This document shows positions 27,501-33,179 of a stretch of DNA of 64,000 nucleotides, one piece after another. The notes under the pieces were generated by a model, which saw nothing but the letters and a program-made list of their open reading frames with translations, was not told the origin of the DNA and did no database searches. The position numbers and the translations under genes are program-made. The stretch comes from Cricetomys ansorgei (taxonomy: Eukaryota > Chordata > Mammalia > Rodentia > Nesomyidae), in contig JAMJFZ010004031.1 in NCBI GenBank assembly GCA_026225945.1, positions 3,316,001-3,380,000 of the forward strand, in the 5' to 3' direction. The stretch's first letter is position 1. The number at the start of each line of letters is the position of its first letter.

Positions 27501-30500
27501 TCCTCAGTAGCCACATGTGGCCAATGATTACTTTATTGAACTGCATAACTATGTAACTTTAGATTCTATCACTAGATAAGTCAGTCATTCAGAGCCAGTC
27601 TCTCTTCCCCGTCTCTCCCCAGAGAGAGAGAGACAGAGAGAGACAGAGAGAGACAGAGAGGGGGGAGGGAAAGGGGAAGGGAGAAAGAGACTATTTGTGG
27701 CAAATACAAAGTATTAAAAACCCAGGGCGTCTTTTGATACACAAATAAACCTGATAATCATTCATATATTGTTACTTTGTTTTGCTGTATTGAATATTGG
27801 TGTTTCAAGCATAGATTGTGCTTAAATGTATTAATGCAATTGTTGCTTTTATCATCCTGACTCAGGAGCTATCAGTGACCAAATTCTTCTTTAAACAAGC
27901 CTCAGTAAAGGCACAGAGTAGCTGACAGAGAGGAAAGTGGACATGTGGAAATCACCATGACCTCCTTAGACATTGTCTCCACGAGCAATGTAGGCCTAAG
28001 TCCTCCTGAGGGGAGGCTACTTCCTTTGTTCATGGAAGAAGCAAAAGAGTAAAAACCATACCTCTCTGAGGCAGGCAGGGTGCCAGGAGGAGGCTGAGAA
28101 CACAGGAAGGAAAACACCCTGTGTGTTATATATGCAAACCCCTCACGTCCCCTCGGCAGCCAGTCCGCTCTGCTGAAGGGGCACTGCCGACATCTCCCTG
28201 AGCATGCTAGATAAGTGGGTACTCCTGCTGGAGTCTGATTACGGCCAGAGTGAATACAGCATGGTATGCCACAACATCAGCCATAGCAAAGCTAGGCTGC
28301 AAGAGGACAGGAGTCTATCGAGCCAACCGTTTATCTGACATACTACAGAGACTTGGAAACAACCCCAGATGGATATTTTGAACTGAACAGCTGGTAGACA
28401 CCATTTTACAAACTGGACTTTCTCAGAATTATGATAGGAAGCAAACTTATTCCAGAGGTATGAGGTTACTTAATGCCACAACTACCACAGCTCGATCGTA
28501 TTGTAACTTTTCTGGTAGACCAATGACTTCTTTGTTATATTTTTGTTTACACAATTAACATTTTGTTTTTATTTACAATTGACTCTAATTACTTATTTGG
28601 ATAACATTTTTTTTTGCAGATGTCACATATATTTTTAAGTAGAAAACAAAGAATAATTGATTTTTGAATGTCTGATAAGTATCAGATATTGAGCTAAGTA
28701 TTCGTGCGGGGAGGGGTGTTGAGACCAGGTCTCGCTGTGTAGCTCTGGCTCCCCTGGAACTTTCTATGTAGACAAGGTTGGCCTTGAACTGAACTGAAAG
28801 AGATCGACCTGCCTCTGCTTCCCAAGTACTAGGATTAAAGGCAAGTGCTACCACGCCCAGCTAAGCTAATATATTTAAACTTTATAATCACCCACATTCT
28901 AGATAATTATAATTATTTATATTATTGGAATTGTATAAAACATCTAGCTCAATTATACACAAGATTTTGTATGTAGGTAGCTTTTTCCTTCCTTTCTTCC
29001 TACACATCCATATTCACACGCAAGAAATACGTTCATAAGTAGTGGTGTCCAGTCTACAATCTTTACCGTCCCAAAATGTTTCTGCTAAACAATTGGTGAT
29101 TCTTAACTTTCTCTCGGGACACTTGCATTGACACTTTATCTTCCAGCTTTGAATGACGTTTGAATTTGTTCTTAATAAAGAAACAATGTTCTATGTAGAA
29201 GCTGAGAATGTACTTTTCAGAATGTTCCCTAAGAAGTAACTTTAGCCACTTCACTTGCAAAAATATTCTAAGTGTTACCATAGTCAGTGTTGTCAACTGA
29301 CCAGGACCTCACGCTTACCTTTGCCTCTTTTGTCTTGCTGTTTTTGCTGTTAATTCAACTCTTGAAAATAAGAAATATCATTTTGGCGTCCCACCAATTG
29401 CTAAGTCTTTGACCCACCAATCCAGTCGATGACTGTTAAACTTGTACTTCTCTTTATTCGTTCATCCTACAACGCCTTATGTTTCCTATACATCCACTAT
29501 GCTCAAATGTCTCTGAGGTGACTTCTGTGCTCCACATCCCCCAAGAATTCAGGTTTTCCCTTCATTGACAGCTGCCATCATCTAAAAGCTTATGTATCAG
29601 GAAATGAGCTTTCCAGTTAAATAAGAGCATCCAGAAATAGATCCAGTGCCCTCCAGGCAGGATGCGACCAGTAGTTGTAATGTCATGGATCTGGAAAGAA
29701 TGTAAAGACCACAGGAGAGAAAGGGTTCCCTCCGGAGACCCTGTGAAGAGCCTCTGCCAATTCAAGGCTTCATTCATCACACGACTCTCTCAGGCAATGG
29801 AAATACTTTGCAAATGCATTCCAAGTATCATCTCTGTGAATCTTCTAGTCACCCCTGGCTGTCATTTGGAATAAGGGATGGCTAATGATGCTCTGAGCCC
29901 CCATCTCCACACCCCTTTACAAAGAATTAAGTTTCACTATAGTTTTTCTCCCCTGAACAAAGCTTGTTTGTGTTGTTTCTCCCCCTCTTCCCTTAGTCCT
30001 AATCCACCTTTTCTCACACCCAATATACTTTCTACGTTTATGTCAGCTGTAGCCTATTCCACATACACAGACAACTCCTGCGCACTTGTGGGTGCTGAGG
30101 TAAAAGTATAAAGAGAGAAACAGAACAAAACAAACACCAGCAAAGCAAAGATGACAATAAAAAGTTAAAGACCATAAATAAGGTATTCTCAAGAGTTCAT
30201 TTACAGATAAATATGGAAAGTACCAAATGGCCTATAATTCATCATCATGGATGATATATCGTCTCTACAGACAACACACTAAACCCTTAGTTTAGTTTTG
30301 TCTGCACTGAAGATGTATACCTGAGCTGAGAAGGCCAAGACTGGATCAACAATTTTAAAGGAGAAACAGGCTCTCTGTGTTGGAATCCTACTGTGCAAAT
30401 CAGTAATGATACAATCTTAATCTAGGGTTGCTTTGAGGGAGAAACATTGAGAATATATACAACAGTCCTTAACAGCACTGGGAGCAAGATAGATCTAAAT

Positions 30501-31871
30501 TAATATTAGTTCCCCTTTCTTTCCCCATGTGTCTGCGCGCAGCAAATTTGCTTTTGACTTTGAAACATGAAACTTGTCCCCTCCCCCACCAGCACACATT
30601 TCTCAAGTTGCTGTAAAACTAAATAAAGACATAAGAAACGTGGGCCAAAAGACAGGCCTGCTTAACAGGAAGATTTGAGGGGGGGGAGGGCTAATAATTA
30701 TATGCTAGACCTCCTCTATTAATGATTTTAACAGTAGGCATACCAATTTTCCCTTCTGTTTTTTTATGGTATATGTTTTATGGAAAAATGCTATCACTCT
30801 CCTTTTAAAAGGAAGAGAAAGAAAAGCCCCTGGGCTAAATGGCAGGATGTAGGATCAATCAAAGTTTCCATTCCTAATGTGTCCCTTAGTCTTGATTCCC
30901 TAGCAAAGTTAAGAAGTCAAGATCGCAATACAATCCTTAAAAACCTTTTCTGAGCTGAGTCATCTGACTTTGAAGCAGGTTTCTCACATGGCGAAGGGTA
31001 AGGGCCAAAAGGCATCCTATGAACCTTGCCTTGAAAGAGCTTTTGCCAGATACTACTATCAACGACCGCCTAAAGTAAAGGGGAGGAAGAAACTTCCAGA
31101 AGCTGTGTTTTAAAATTGAAAAGCATGCACTTTAAACCACAAGAGACCTGCATCATGAAGTCTCCCAGGAGTTGCCTAACAGTGGACCGACCAGGGGAGA
31201 AAGTTCATTATCTCTTGTTTCTGGACCCAACTCACCCAGCTGAAGCTGTTCACAGGTGTGGCCTGGATTTCCTCCGATCCTGCATCTGTAAATCGCCCCA
31301 GGGTTGACCACTGAGGTATTGGAGGTCCAGCTGGCAGTGGGCGCCCCCACGACGAGCCTAAAGCAAGAACCATGCAAGTTCGCTCAGATGTGAGCCAGTC
31401 TGCCCACCCACCCGGTATGAGGTGGGCAGCAAGGAAGTGGTGCCCATGTCCTCTGCCCATCACCCAGGACTCAGGATTCCAGGGCAAGGTACCAGGAGCA
31501 TCCTGAGGGCTGCCATCTCAAGATAAGTTAGTTCCAAGGCTCTCCAGTGAGCCAGCTGGCTGAAGCCAGGCTTTCCTCAGACCTCCCAGGAGGGCGGAAA
31601 GTTTGATTCAGACAGGGAATCCCAGAGGCGCGGAGGCGCTGTGACAAGCCTGTTGGGGAGGGCGCACTCACCAGCGATTCGCCCCGTGGCTGTGCAGCAC
31701 CACTGAGTAGCCAAACAACGTGCCCGAGGGGCCCTGGTACAGCAGCGCACTCTCTGGGTCCAGGTTGTAGGGGTGCCCGGCCGGCACCCCCAGGCACAAC
31801 AACAGCATCACCGCTTCCAGGAGGGCGACCCCTCGGGGCAGCCCGGGTCTGTGCCTCGCTTCCGCCGCCAT
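461..31871 (-). CDS. Itga4: Integrin alpha-4 gene, exons 1-14 (5' part, partial)
   Basis: This is the alpha-4 chain of the leukocyte adhesion receptors alpha4beta1 and alpha4beta7, which at the cell surface bind VCAM-1, MAdCAM-1 and the fibronectin CS-1 segment. Fourteen exons run right to left (31871 down to 461), each bounded by GT and AG, and their phases join into one open frame of 1543 nt (codons 1-514 plus one base). The protein shows a signal peptide (about 1-34), a mature start near Tyr35, FG-GAP propeller blades, DxDxDG-type calcium loops at 315-323, 378-386 and 440-448, and the start of the thigh domain from about 463. N-glycosylation sequons are seen at Asn80, 139, 230 and 481. There is no inserted I domain, as expected for alpha-4. 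Length is about half of the 1032-residue human protein, because the remaining exons lie left of the window. No frameshift or stop was found. Identity rests on near-continuous similarity to remembered human and mouse alpha-4. Confidence 0.98.
616..973 (-). other. Itga4 intron 13 (358 nt)
   Basis: Plain AT-rich intron with GT-AG ends. Nothing else was recognised. Confidence 0.9.
974..1019 (-). CDS. Itga4: Itga4 exon 13 (46 nt)
   Basis: Codons 448-462 plus two bases of Arg463. Acceptor cccccag, donor GTGAGG. The peptide [16 protein letters not shown] completes the last propeller blade. Human has Arg and mouse Gln at the Val454 position, as I recall. It was found by similarity and phase. Confidence 0.95.
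1020..1623 (-). other. Itga4 intron 12 (604 nt)
   Basis: Phase-1 intron that splits the Asp448 codon of the blade 7 calcium loop. No repeat was recognised. Confidence 0.9.
1624..1714 (-). CDS. Itga4: Itga4 exon 12: calcium loop of blade 7
   Basis: Codons 418-447 plus one base. The acceptor follows a strong C-rich tract (ccccccag). Donor GTGAGT. The peptide [20 protein letters not shown], then [10 protein letters not shown]. The loop Asp440-Ala-Asp-Asn-Asn-Gly ends in Asp448, whose codon is split by intron 12. Confidence 0.97.
1715..2851 (-). other. Itga4 intron 11
   Basis: AT-rich intron. I see no repeat or gene in it beyond the splice sites. Confidence 0.85.
2852..2946 (-). CDS. Itga4: Itga4 exon 11
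   Basis: Codons 386-417. Acceptor tctaacag, donor GTAAGA. The peptide [20 protein letters not shown] then [12 protein letters not shown] matches alpha-4 blade 6 into blade 7. Confidence 0.97.
2947..4749 (-). other. Itga4 intron 10
   Basis: Phase-1 intron that splits the Asp386 codon of the blade 6 calcium loop. The stretch at 4160-4310 is richer in GC and may be a very old repeat, but I could not assign it. Confidence 0.8.
4750..4861 (-). CDS. Itga4: Itga4 exon 10: calcium loop of blade 6
   Basis: Codons 349-385 plus one base. Acceptor tatctag, donor GTAATT. The peptide [20 protein letters not shown], then [17 protein letters not shown]. The calcium loop is Asp378-Ile-Asp-Ser-Asp-Gly. Its last acidic ligand, Asp386, is split by intron 10 (G | AT). 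Human and mouse have Asn at the Ser381 position, which is not a coordinating position. Confidence 0.97.
5000..5620 (-). repeat. L2 LINE remnant
   Basis: It starts with the inverted L2 tail type (AATAAATATTTATTGAG) and continues with segments resembling antisense L2, ending in 'ggaagctgtgggagc...' and 'ggcatgactt' near 5560-5600. Heavily diverged. Family by memory, limits approximate. Confidence 0.55.
6405..6600 (-). repeat. Probable L2-type remnant
   Basis: Contains 'gggtaaacaaaacagatgg' and later segments like the antisense L2 body. Diverged and approximate. It could be another old LINE. Confidence 0.35.
7922..8105 (+). repeat. Rodent SINE, ID/RSINE-like
   Basis: It opens with a tRNA-type head ('ggcaagattgctaagtg') and ends in CA-rich DNA after 'aaggagagacatgatgcatc', the layout of ID-derived rodent SINEs. 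It sits in intron 9, about 100 bp from exon 9. Subfamily not fixed. Confidence 0.5.
8206..8343 (-). CDS. Itga4: Itga4 exon 9: calcium loop of blade 5
   Basis: Codons 303-348, in phase at both ends. The peptide [18 protein letters not shown] is nearly invariant among alpha-4 orthologues. The calcium-binding loop is Asp315-Leu-Asn-Ala-Asp-Gly...Asp323. It is followed by the [13 protein letters not shown] motif. Acceptor ttttgaacag, donor GTATGT. Confidence 0.98.
8344..8440 (-). other. Itga4 intron 8 (97 nt)
   Basis: Very short phase-0 intron between exons 8 and 9 with GTAAAT donor and AACAG acceptor. Confidence 0.93.
8441..8503 (-). CDS. Itga4: Itga4 exon 8 (63 nt)
   Basis: Codons 282-302, in phase at both ends: [20 protein letters not shown]. 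Acceptor aattgcag, donor GTAAAT. Skipping it would keep the frame, removing 21 residues of one blade. Only 97 nt separate it from exon 9. Confidence 0.96.
8504..9180 (-). other. Itga4 intron 7 (677 nt)
   Basis: AT-rich intron with an A-run at 8761-8773. Nothing else was recognised. Confidence 0.9.
9181..9266 (-). CDS. Itga4: Itga4 exon 7
   Basis: Codons 253-281. The acceptor (tatgaag) has a poor pyrimidine tract. Donor GTAAAG. The peptide [20 protein letters not shown] then [10 protein letters not shown] carries a clear FG-GAP blade motif. Phase is 1 in, 0 out. Confidence 0.96.
9267..10114 (-). other. Itga4 intron 6 (848 nt)
   Basis: Intron holding the TATGT pentanucleotide repeat near its 3' end. 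The remainder shows no recognisable element. Confidence 0.9.
9421..9480. repeat. (TATGT)n pentanucleotide microsatellite
   Basis: About eleven near-perfect TATGT units (sense-strand ACATA), 155 bp upstream of the exon 7 acceptor in the sense of transcription. Length is probably variable between individuals. Confidence 0.95.
10115..10244 (-). CDS. Itga4: Itga4 exon 6: ligand-contact blade
   Basis: Codons 210-252 plus one base. Acceptor ctctttcag, donor GTACTG. The peptide [15 protein letters not shown] contains Tyr221 and Gly224, which correspond to the human alpha-4 Tyr187 and Gly190 (mature numbering) implicated in VCAM-1 and MAdCAM-1 binding. The residue before the Tyr is Ala where human and mouse, as I recall them, have Ser. 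Asn230 is in an N-I-T sequon. Confidence 0.97.
10245..11491 (-). other. Itga4 intron 5
   Basis: AT-rich intron with an A22 run at 10667-10688 followed by a GGAGG-rich patch near 10720-10741. No gene or SINE body was recognised. Confidence 0.85.
11492..11559 (-). CDS. Itga4: Itga4 exon 5 (68 nt)
   Basis: Codons 187-209. Acceptor ttttattttag, donor GTAATA, which is a weaker donor than the others. The second half ([13 protein letters not shown]) is unmistakably alpha-4. The first half reads [10 protein letters not shown] where remembered human has DYVKKFGENF, so this short exon is the most divergent in the set. Phase fits both neighbours (1 in, 0 out), so it is an active exon rather than a relic. 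Confidence 0.94.
11605..11690 (-). repeat. B1-like SINE fragment
   Basis: 'tttgagacagtttgac' followed by 'gtagcccaggctggtcttg' is the antisense of an old B1 element. The rest is lost. Confidence 0.55.
12050..13020 (-). repeat. Old L1 LINE, ORF2 end and 3' region
   Basis: The minus strand of 12754-12984 encodes a remnant of the L1 ORF2 C-terminal part, with [19 protein letters not shown] and [19 protein letters not shown] matching the consensus sense. Left of it, the sequence follows the typical mammalian L1 3' region. Stops and gaps show it is dead. It lies in the same orientation as Itga4. Confidence 0.75.
14324..14453 (-). CDS. Itga4: Itga4 exon 4
   Basis: Codons 144-186 plus one base of Asp187. 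Acceptor ttattcag, donor GTAAGT. The peptide TCGHRWKN...LPTGICYG...[11 protein letters not shown] matches mouse alpha-4 closely, including the Cys residues of the propeller's extended loop. Confidence 0.97.
14454..14553 (-). other. Itga4 intron 3 (100 nt)
   Basis: Minimal intron with GTAGGT donor and a T-run before the TTCAG acceptor. In-frame stops would end any retained product. Confidence 0.93.
14554..14660 (-). CDS. Itga4: Itga4 exon 3
   Basis: Codons 108-143. The acceptor (actacag) ends at 14661 and the donor GTAGGT follows 14554. The peptide carries the cysteine-containing segment [18 protein letters not shown] and the Asn139 N-G-S sequon, all typical of alpha-4. It is separated from exon 4 by a 100-nt intron and lies about 640 nt downstream, in the sense of transcription, of a very long polypyrimidine tract. 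Confidence 0.97.
15298..15666. repeat. (GAAA)n/(GGAA)n polypurine tract, 369 bp
   Basis: Uninterrupted purines on the plus strand: GAAA blocks alternate with GGAA blocks near 15429-15470 and 15592-15665. The Itga4 transcript would carry the pyrimidine (UUUC/UUCC) strand in intron 2, roughly 640-1000 nt before exon 3. Low-complexity frames through it on both strands are meaningless as proteins. It is capable in principle of triplex (H-DNA) formation. Confidence 0.97.
15670..18116. other. Itga4 intron 2, unassigned stretch
   Basis: AT-rich sequence without recognised gene or repeat body, apart from a C10 run followed by CA units at 17571-17594. Confidence 0.7.
18117..18395 (+). repeat. Unclassified dispersed repeat, copy 1
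   Basis: About 280 bp matches, in reverse orientation, the stretch at 52761-53030. Shared landmarks include CACTGATTGGACCT, GGGCCATTCTGTG / GTGCCATTCTGTG and CTCAATTGTGGTGGTCTTAT. It has no coding capacity that I can recognise. An LTR fragment is possible. Confidence 0.75.
18400..19099. other. Itga4 intron 2, unassigned stretch
   Basis: No gene, RNA or repeat was recognised. Confidence 0.65.
19100..19305. repeat. MER5A-type hAT DNA transposon remnant
   Basis: The segment 'gccatcagcatttttaaaa' followed by 'tctcaggtaactgaatttgagg' and 'aagaacaacc' follows the MER5A body and terminal end. Diverged, as expected for a Charlie-derived relic. Left limit uncertain. Confidence 0.5.
19310..20530. other. 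Itga4 intron 2, unassigned stretch
   Basis: Nothing recognised. Several short inexact repeats of local origin ('gtacaaattaagg' near 19770 and its complement near 20070) are present. Confidence 0.6.
20540..20645 (-). repeat. MIR SINE remnant
   Basis: The run from 'ctcacagtaatgcc' to 'catgagaaaattgagtcatg' follows the antisense MIR core ('tcctcacaacaa...gatgaggaaactgagg'). Confidence 0.5.
20649..20947 (-). repeat. B4 SINE (ID-B1 composite)
   Basis: Read on the minus strand it starts with an ID-like head (GGGGCTGGGGAGATGCTTCA), continues with a B1-like middle ('tctaatctcagcattgggag') and ends in a CA/GT-rich tail. This is the B4 layout, near full length. Confidence 0.8.
21160..21245 (-). repeat. 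B1-like SINE fragment
   Basis: A T-run, then 'agacaggacctcactctag' and 'gacctgaaactcattac', is a worn antisense B1. Confidence 0.5.
21250..21930. other. Itga4 intron 2, unassigned stretch
   Basis: Moderately GC-rich around 21300-21530, with a few CpGs. Several short overlapping frames are open but none resembles a known protein. Confidence 0.6.
21935..21975 (+). repeat. MIR 3'-end remnant
   Basis: 'gcctagcacctagtaggtg' followed by 'taaatggc' matches the MIR tail. Confidence 0.5.
22018..22032 (+). promoter_or_regulatory. CTCF-like motif in Itga4 intron 2
   Basis: ACACCAGAGGGCGCT fits the CTCF core CCASYAGRKGGCR with a single mismatch in the first three bases. It sits 45 bp right of a MIR remnant in otherwise unremarkable sequence. 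It has the same orientation as the promoter-proximal CTCF-like motif 10 kb away. Confidence 0.5.
22033..22870. other. Itga4 intron 2, unassigned stretch
   Basis: AT-rich, with no recognised element. Confidence 0.6.
22875..23000 (-). repeat. MIR SINE remnant
   Basis: 'gaagtaggcattaatgtgac' through 'gaaggtcaaacaattaactc' resembles antisense MIR. Diverged. Confidence 0.45.
23260..23310. repeat. (TA/TG/CA) alternating purine-pyrimidine microsatellite
   Basis: About 50 bp of TATA, ACATAT and GTGTGT units. It is partly self-complementary and abuts a B4 remnant. Confidence 0.9.
23310..23500 (-). repeat. B4-like SINE, worn
   Basis: 'cagaggacaaaggtcaggg' followed by 'ccctccaccttgttgagg' is the antisense B4 tail region. 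The B1-like part is degraded. Confidence 0.5.
23505..24975. other. Itga4 intron 2, unassigned stretch
   Basis: No gene recognised. A pyrimidine-rich stretch near 24500-24780 may be an eroded L2 piece. Confidence 0.55.
24980..25137. repeat. MER5-type hAT DNA transposon remnant
   Basis: It starts 'cagtggtccccaaccatgg', has 'gaacattggaattatccttg' and ends 'gaagtggaactgaa', following MER5-like consensus order. Confidence 0.5.
25330..25800 (+). repeat. L2 LINE remnant
   Basis: 'ccactgtcctagctaagaac', 'caatagcctctattacagc' and 'tctgaagccatcacttttca' occur in the order of L2 consensus segments. Diverged. Confidence 0.6.
25875..26115 (-). repeat. Rodent L1 (Lx-like) 3'-end fragment
   Basis: 'gagaatttcatacatgtata', 'ccaccaagtccaattagtc' and 'ggaacctaccggtggccaca' mark a very common rodent repeat that I take to be an L1 3' end. 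Orientation is by recollection. Confidence 0.55.
26562..26757 (-). repeat. B2/B3-type SINE
   Basis: It ends in the antisense tRNA-like head ('aactaagccacttgcccaac') and has 'tggatgctggaattgaac'. Right-hand limit clear, left end worn. Confidence 0.65.
26760..28700. other. Itga4 intron 2 stretch with GA microsatellite
   Basis: Contains a (GA)n-rich run at 27619-27690. Around 28130-28260 base composition is more GC- and CpG-rich. No gene recognised. Confidence 0.6.
28718..28862 (-). repeat. B1 SINE
   Basis: Antisense B1 from 'gagaccaggtctcgctgtg' to 'taccacgcccagct', with a short duplicated patch ('ctgaactgaactg'). Near full length. Confidence 0.85.
28870..31235. other. Itga4 intron 2, 5' part
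   Basis: No recognised gene or repeat body. A short G-run lies at 30679-30688. The exon 2 donor is at the right edge. Confidence 0.6.
31236..31357 (-). CDS. Itga4: Itga4 exon 2
   Basis: Codons 67-107 plus one base. The acceptor (tttag) is at 31358-31362 and the donor GTGAGT follows 31236. The peptide opens with [11 protein letters not shown], matching the alpha-4 first-blade FG-GAP segment, and ends at EQLQL with a Gly codon split across intron 2. Asn80 lies in an N-T-S sequon at the position of the known human site (N-A-S). The fit of phase and similarity leaves little doubt. Confidence 0.97.
31358..31671 (-). other. Itga4 intron 1 (314 nt)
   Basis: Short GC-rich first intron between the leader exon and exon 2, lying inside the CpG-rich promoter segment. 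It could hold regulatory sites. Confidence 0.93.
31672..31871 (-). CDS. Itga4: Itga4 exon 1 (coding part): start, signal peptide, propeller start
   Basis: Codons 1-66 plus two bases of Trp67. The ATG at 31871 was chosen because it begins the family N-terminus (MAAEAR...). The frame stays open upstream but has no in-frame ATG there. Start context is T at -3 and G at +4, so only moderate. A basic, proline-rich lead is followed by a hydrophobic core around Leu23-Val29, and the mature chain should begin near Tyr35 (YNLDPES). The signal peptide appears one residue longer than the human one. An in-frame Met22 sits just before the hydrophobic core. The exon ends at a GTGAGT donor (31671-31670 and on) after TG of a split Trp codon. 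The 5' UTR extends to the right, but its start is not visible. Confidence 0.97.
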
Positions 31872-31891
31872 GCACTCTTGGTGGGGAACAT
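31808..31891 (-). promoter_or_regulatory. Overlapping upstream ORF in Itga4 leader (27 codons)
   Basis: An ATG at 31891-31889 lies 20 nt upstream of the Itga4 start and out of frame. It opens a 27-codon frame that ends in TGA at 31810-31808. The last A of that stop is the A of an ATG coding for in-frame Met22, giving the overlap TGATG. It is the only ATG on this strand between the Itga4 start and 32205. Its context is weak (T at -3, T at +4). Whether it is in the mRNA depends on the transcription start, which is not visible. A role in limiting or redirecting initiation is inference. Confidence 0.55.
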
Positions 31892-32210
31892 TCAACACCA
31901 AACGGCCGCTGACCAGAGTTGCACAGGATGCGACGGTTGGCCAAGGCGAAGAGCGCCCCAAGAGATGAAGTGCAGCTGCGTGCGTGTCCGGTGCTGGCGG
32001 GCGACAGGGGCGGAGAGAAGGACGCCAGGAGAGGAGGGGATTTGGTAGCCACAGGCGGAGCAATTGTGGTGGCTAGGGATGCCTCAGGCCCTGGCTCACT
32101 CCCGTTTCTGTGGCTGAGGGGCCGGGTGCTCCTGTGATCTGGGTGGGGTACTGGGTGTGGTGCTGTGGCTCACAGCCTGGTCTCCCTGTCCCCACCCCCA
32201 CCCATCAGCA

Positions 32211-32225
32211 GCTGTAGGGGGCGCT
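32211..32225 (+). promoter_or_regulatory. CTCF-like motif upstream of Itga4
   Basis: GCTGTAGGGGGCGCT matches the AGGGGGCG core of the CTCF consensus, with a weaker left flank. It lies about 340 bp upstream of the ATG. Occupancy is unproven. Confidence 0.45.
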
Positions 32226-32421
32226 AGGGGACCTAGGTTGCATGGACTCACATCCTGGCCAGGTTCTGGCAGCCCACAGAGCACAGGATGGGCTTCTGGA
32301 GCTTAGCAGGAATGGTTCTGAGAGTGTCAGGAATCAGGGCAGGGGCTTTCCCTTGTAAAAGTTGGCTGGGGCTCGATGCCTTGAGGAACTTCAGCAGTGA
32401 CTGGCCTCCATGGCTAGTCCC

Positions 32422-32431
32422 ATTGGCCAAT
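32422..32431. promoter_or_regulatory. Inverted CCAAT palindrome
   Basis: ATTGGCCAAT carries a CCAAT box on each strand, fused back to back, about 550 bp upstream of the Itga4 start. It would suit NF-Y or NF1-type factors. It is a motif match only. Confidence 0.35.
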
Positions 32432-32927
32432 AGTGGTCCACTGAATTTAGGAGCCAGGACTGTGGAGAACCTTCCAGAACTTCCATTGTCAGTTCAGTGT
32501 TGTGTAGAAGAAAGAAATAAGCCCTCCAGCCCGCACCCCCCCCCAAAAAAAAAGAACTCTCTGGAGGTGCCTAGGGAACATTTTGGTGACAAAAGCTGTT
32601 ATGGCTAGTCTCTTCAGAACTCCCAGGCCTGCACCCTTTTATGCTGGCTTCCTTCCTCTCCACACTTCCTCTTAAGTAGAGTCTGTATGCATGAGCAAGC
32701 CAGGCAACAGCCTGACCCCAAACCCAGGCTGGCTAAGGAAATTCTGTGACTTGCCTCATGTAGCAGACTCCTCCTCCTGGTCACTTCTTCATGACTGGCC
32801 CCCAAGTACACAGACCTGCTCAGTTCCCAAGGCGCACCTACCACCAGAGGTGTAAATGCAGCGTAAGACTGGATCATATTGCGCCTCCGCAGAGCCACTG
32901 GAGACCAGCGATGCAGCTTACCTTAAC

Positions 32928-32962
32928 CAGGTGCTGAGCCTTGGCCAAATGAACCCCACCTG
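32928..32962. promoter_or_regulatory. Paired ZEB-type E-boxes
   Basis: CAGGTG at 32928-32933 and CACCTG at 32957-32962 face each other 23 bp apart, about 1.06 kb upstream of the Itga4 ATG. ZEB repressors bind paired E-boxes of this type, and ZEB repression of the human alpha-4 gene, relieved by Myb and Ets, has been described. Position and function here are inferred. Confidence 0.35.
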
Positions 32963-33173
32963 TGCTTGGTTTCATGCTGGAGCAAGCAACAAGTGCAGAT
33001 GATTGTTAACCAGATAGATGGGGTGACGGGCGCTTTGCCATCGCTGCATAAAAGGACAAATGAAAAAAAGAAAGAGTCTGTATTTGCCAGTAAAACCAAT
33101 GATGTAGCACACCCGAAGTAGTCGCTGTTCACTGGGTCAAATGCTGCAGGCCGGGCCAGGTCCTCCGAACACC

Positions 33174-33179
33174 ACCACA
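33174..33179 (-). promoter_or_regulatory. RUNX-type motif upstream of Itga4
   Basis: TGTGGT on the minus strand, about 1.3 kb upstream of the start. RUNX factors act in many leukocyte genes. A six-base match is weak evidence alone. Confidence 0.2.

Larger units (their letters stand above)
31620..32260 (-). promoter_or_regulatory. CpG-rich Itga4 promoter / 5' UTR segment
   Basis: This stretch is GC- and CpG-rich compared with its AT-rich surroundings, and it spans exon 1 and the DNA just upstream, as at CpG-island promoters. A GC box (GGGGCGG) lies at 32007-32013 and an NF1-type half site (TTGGCCAAG) near 31935. No TATA box is evident. Transcription start sites cannot be placed by eye. Confidence 0.65.

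Noticed and set aside
31528..32063. Long minus-strand frames (131 and 174 codons) extending upstream of the Itga4 ATG
   Set aside because: They open at TTG or GTG, not ATG. The family N-terminus starts at 31871 and the out-of-frame one runs through intron 1.
31773..32137. Plus-strand frames opposite exon 1 as a divergent gene
   Set aside because: CpG-rich DNA has few stops. There is no recognisable product.
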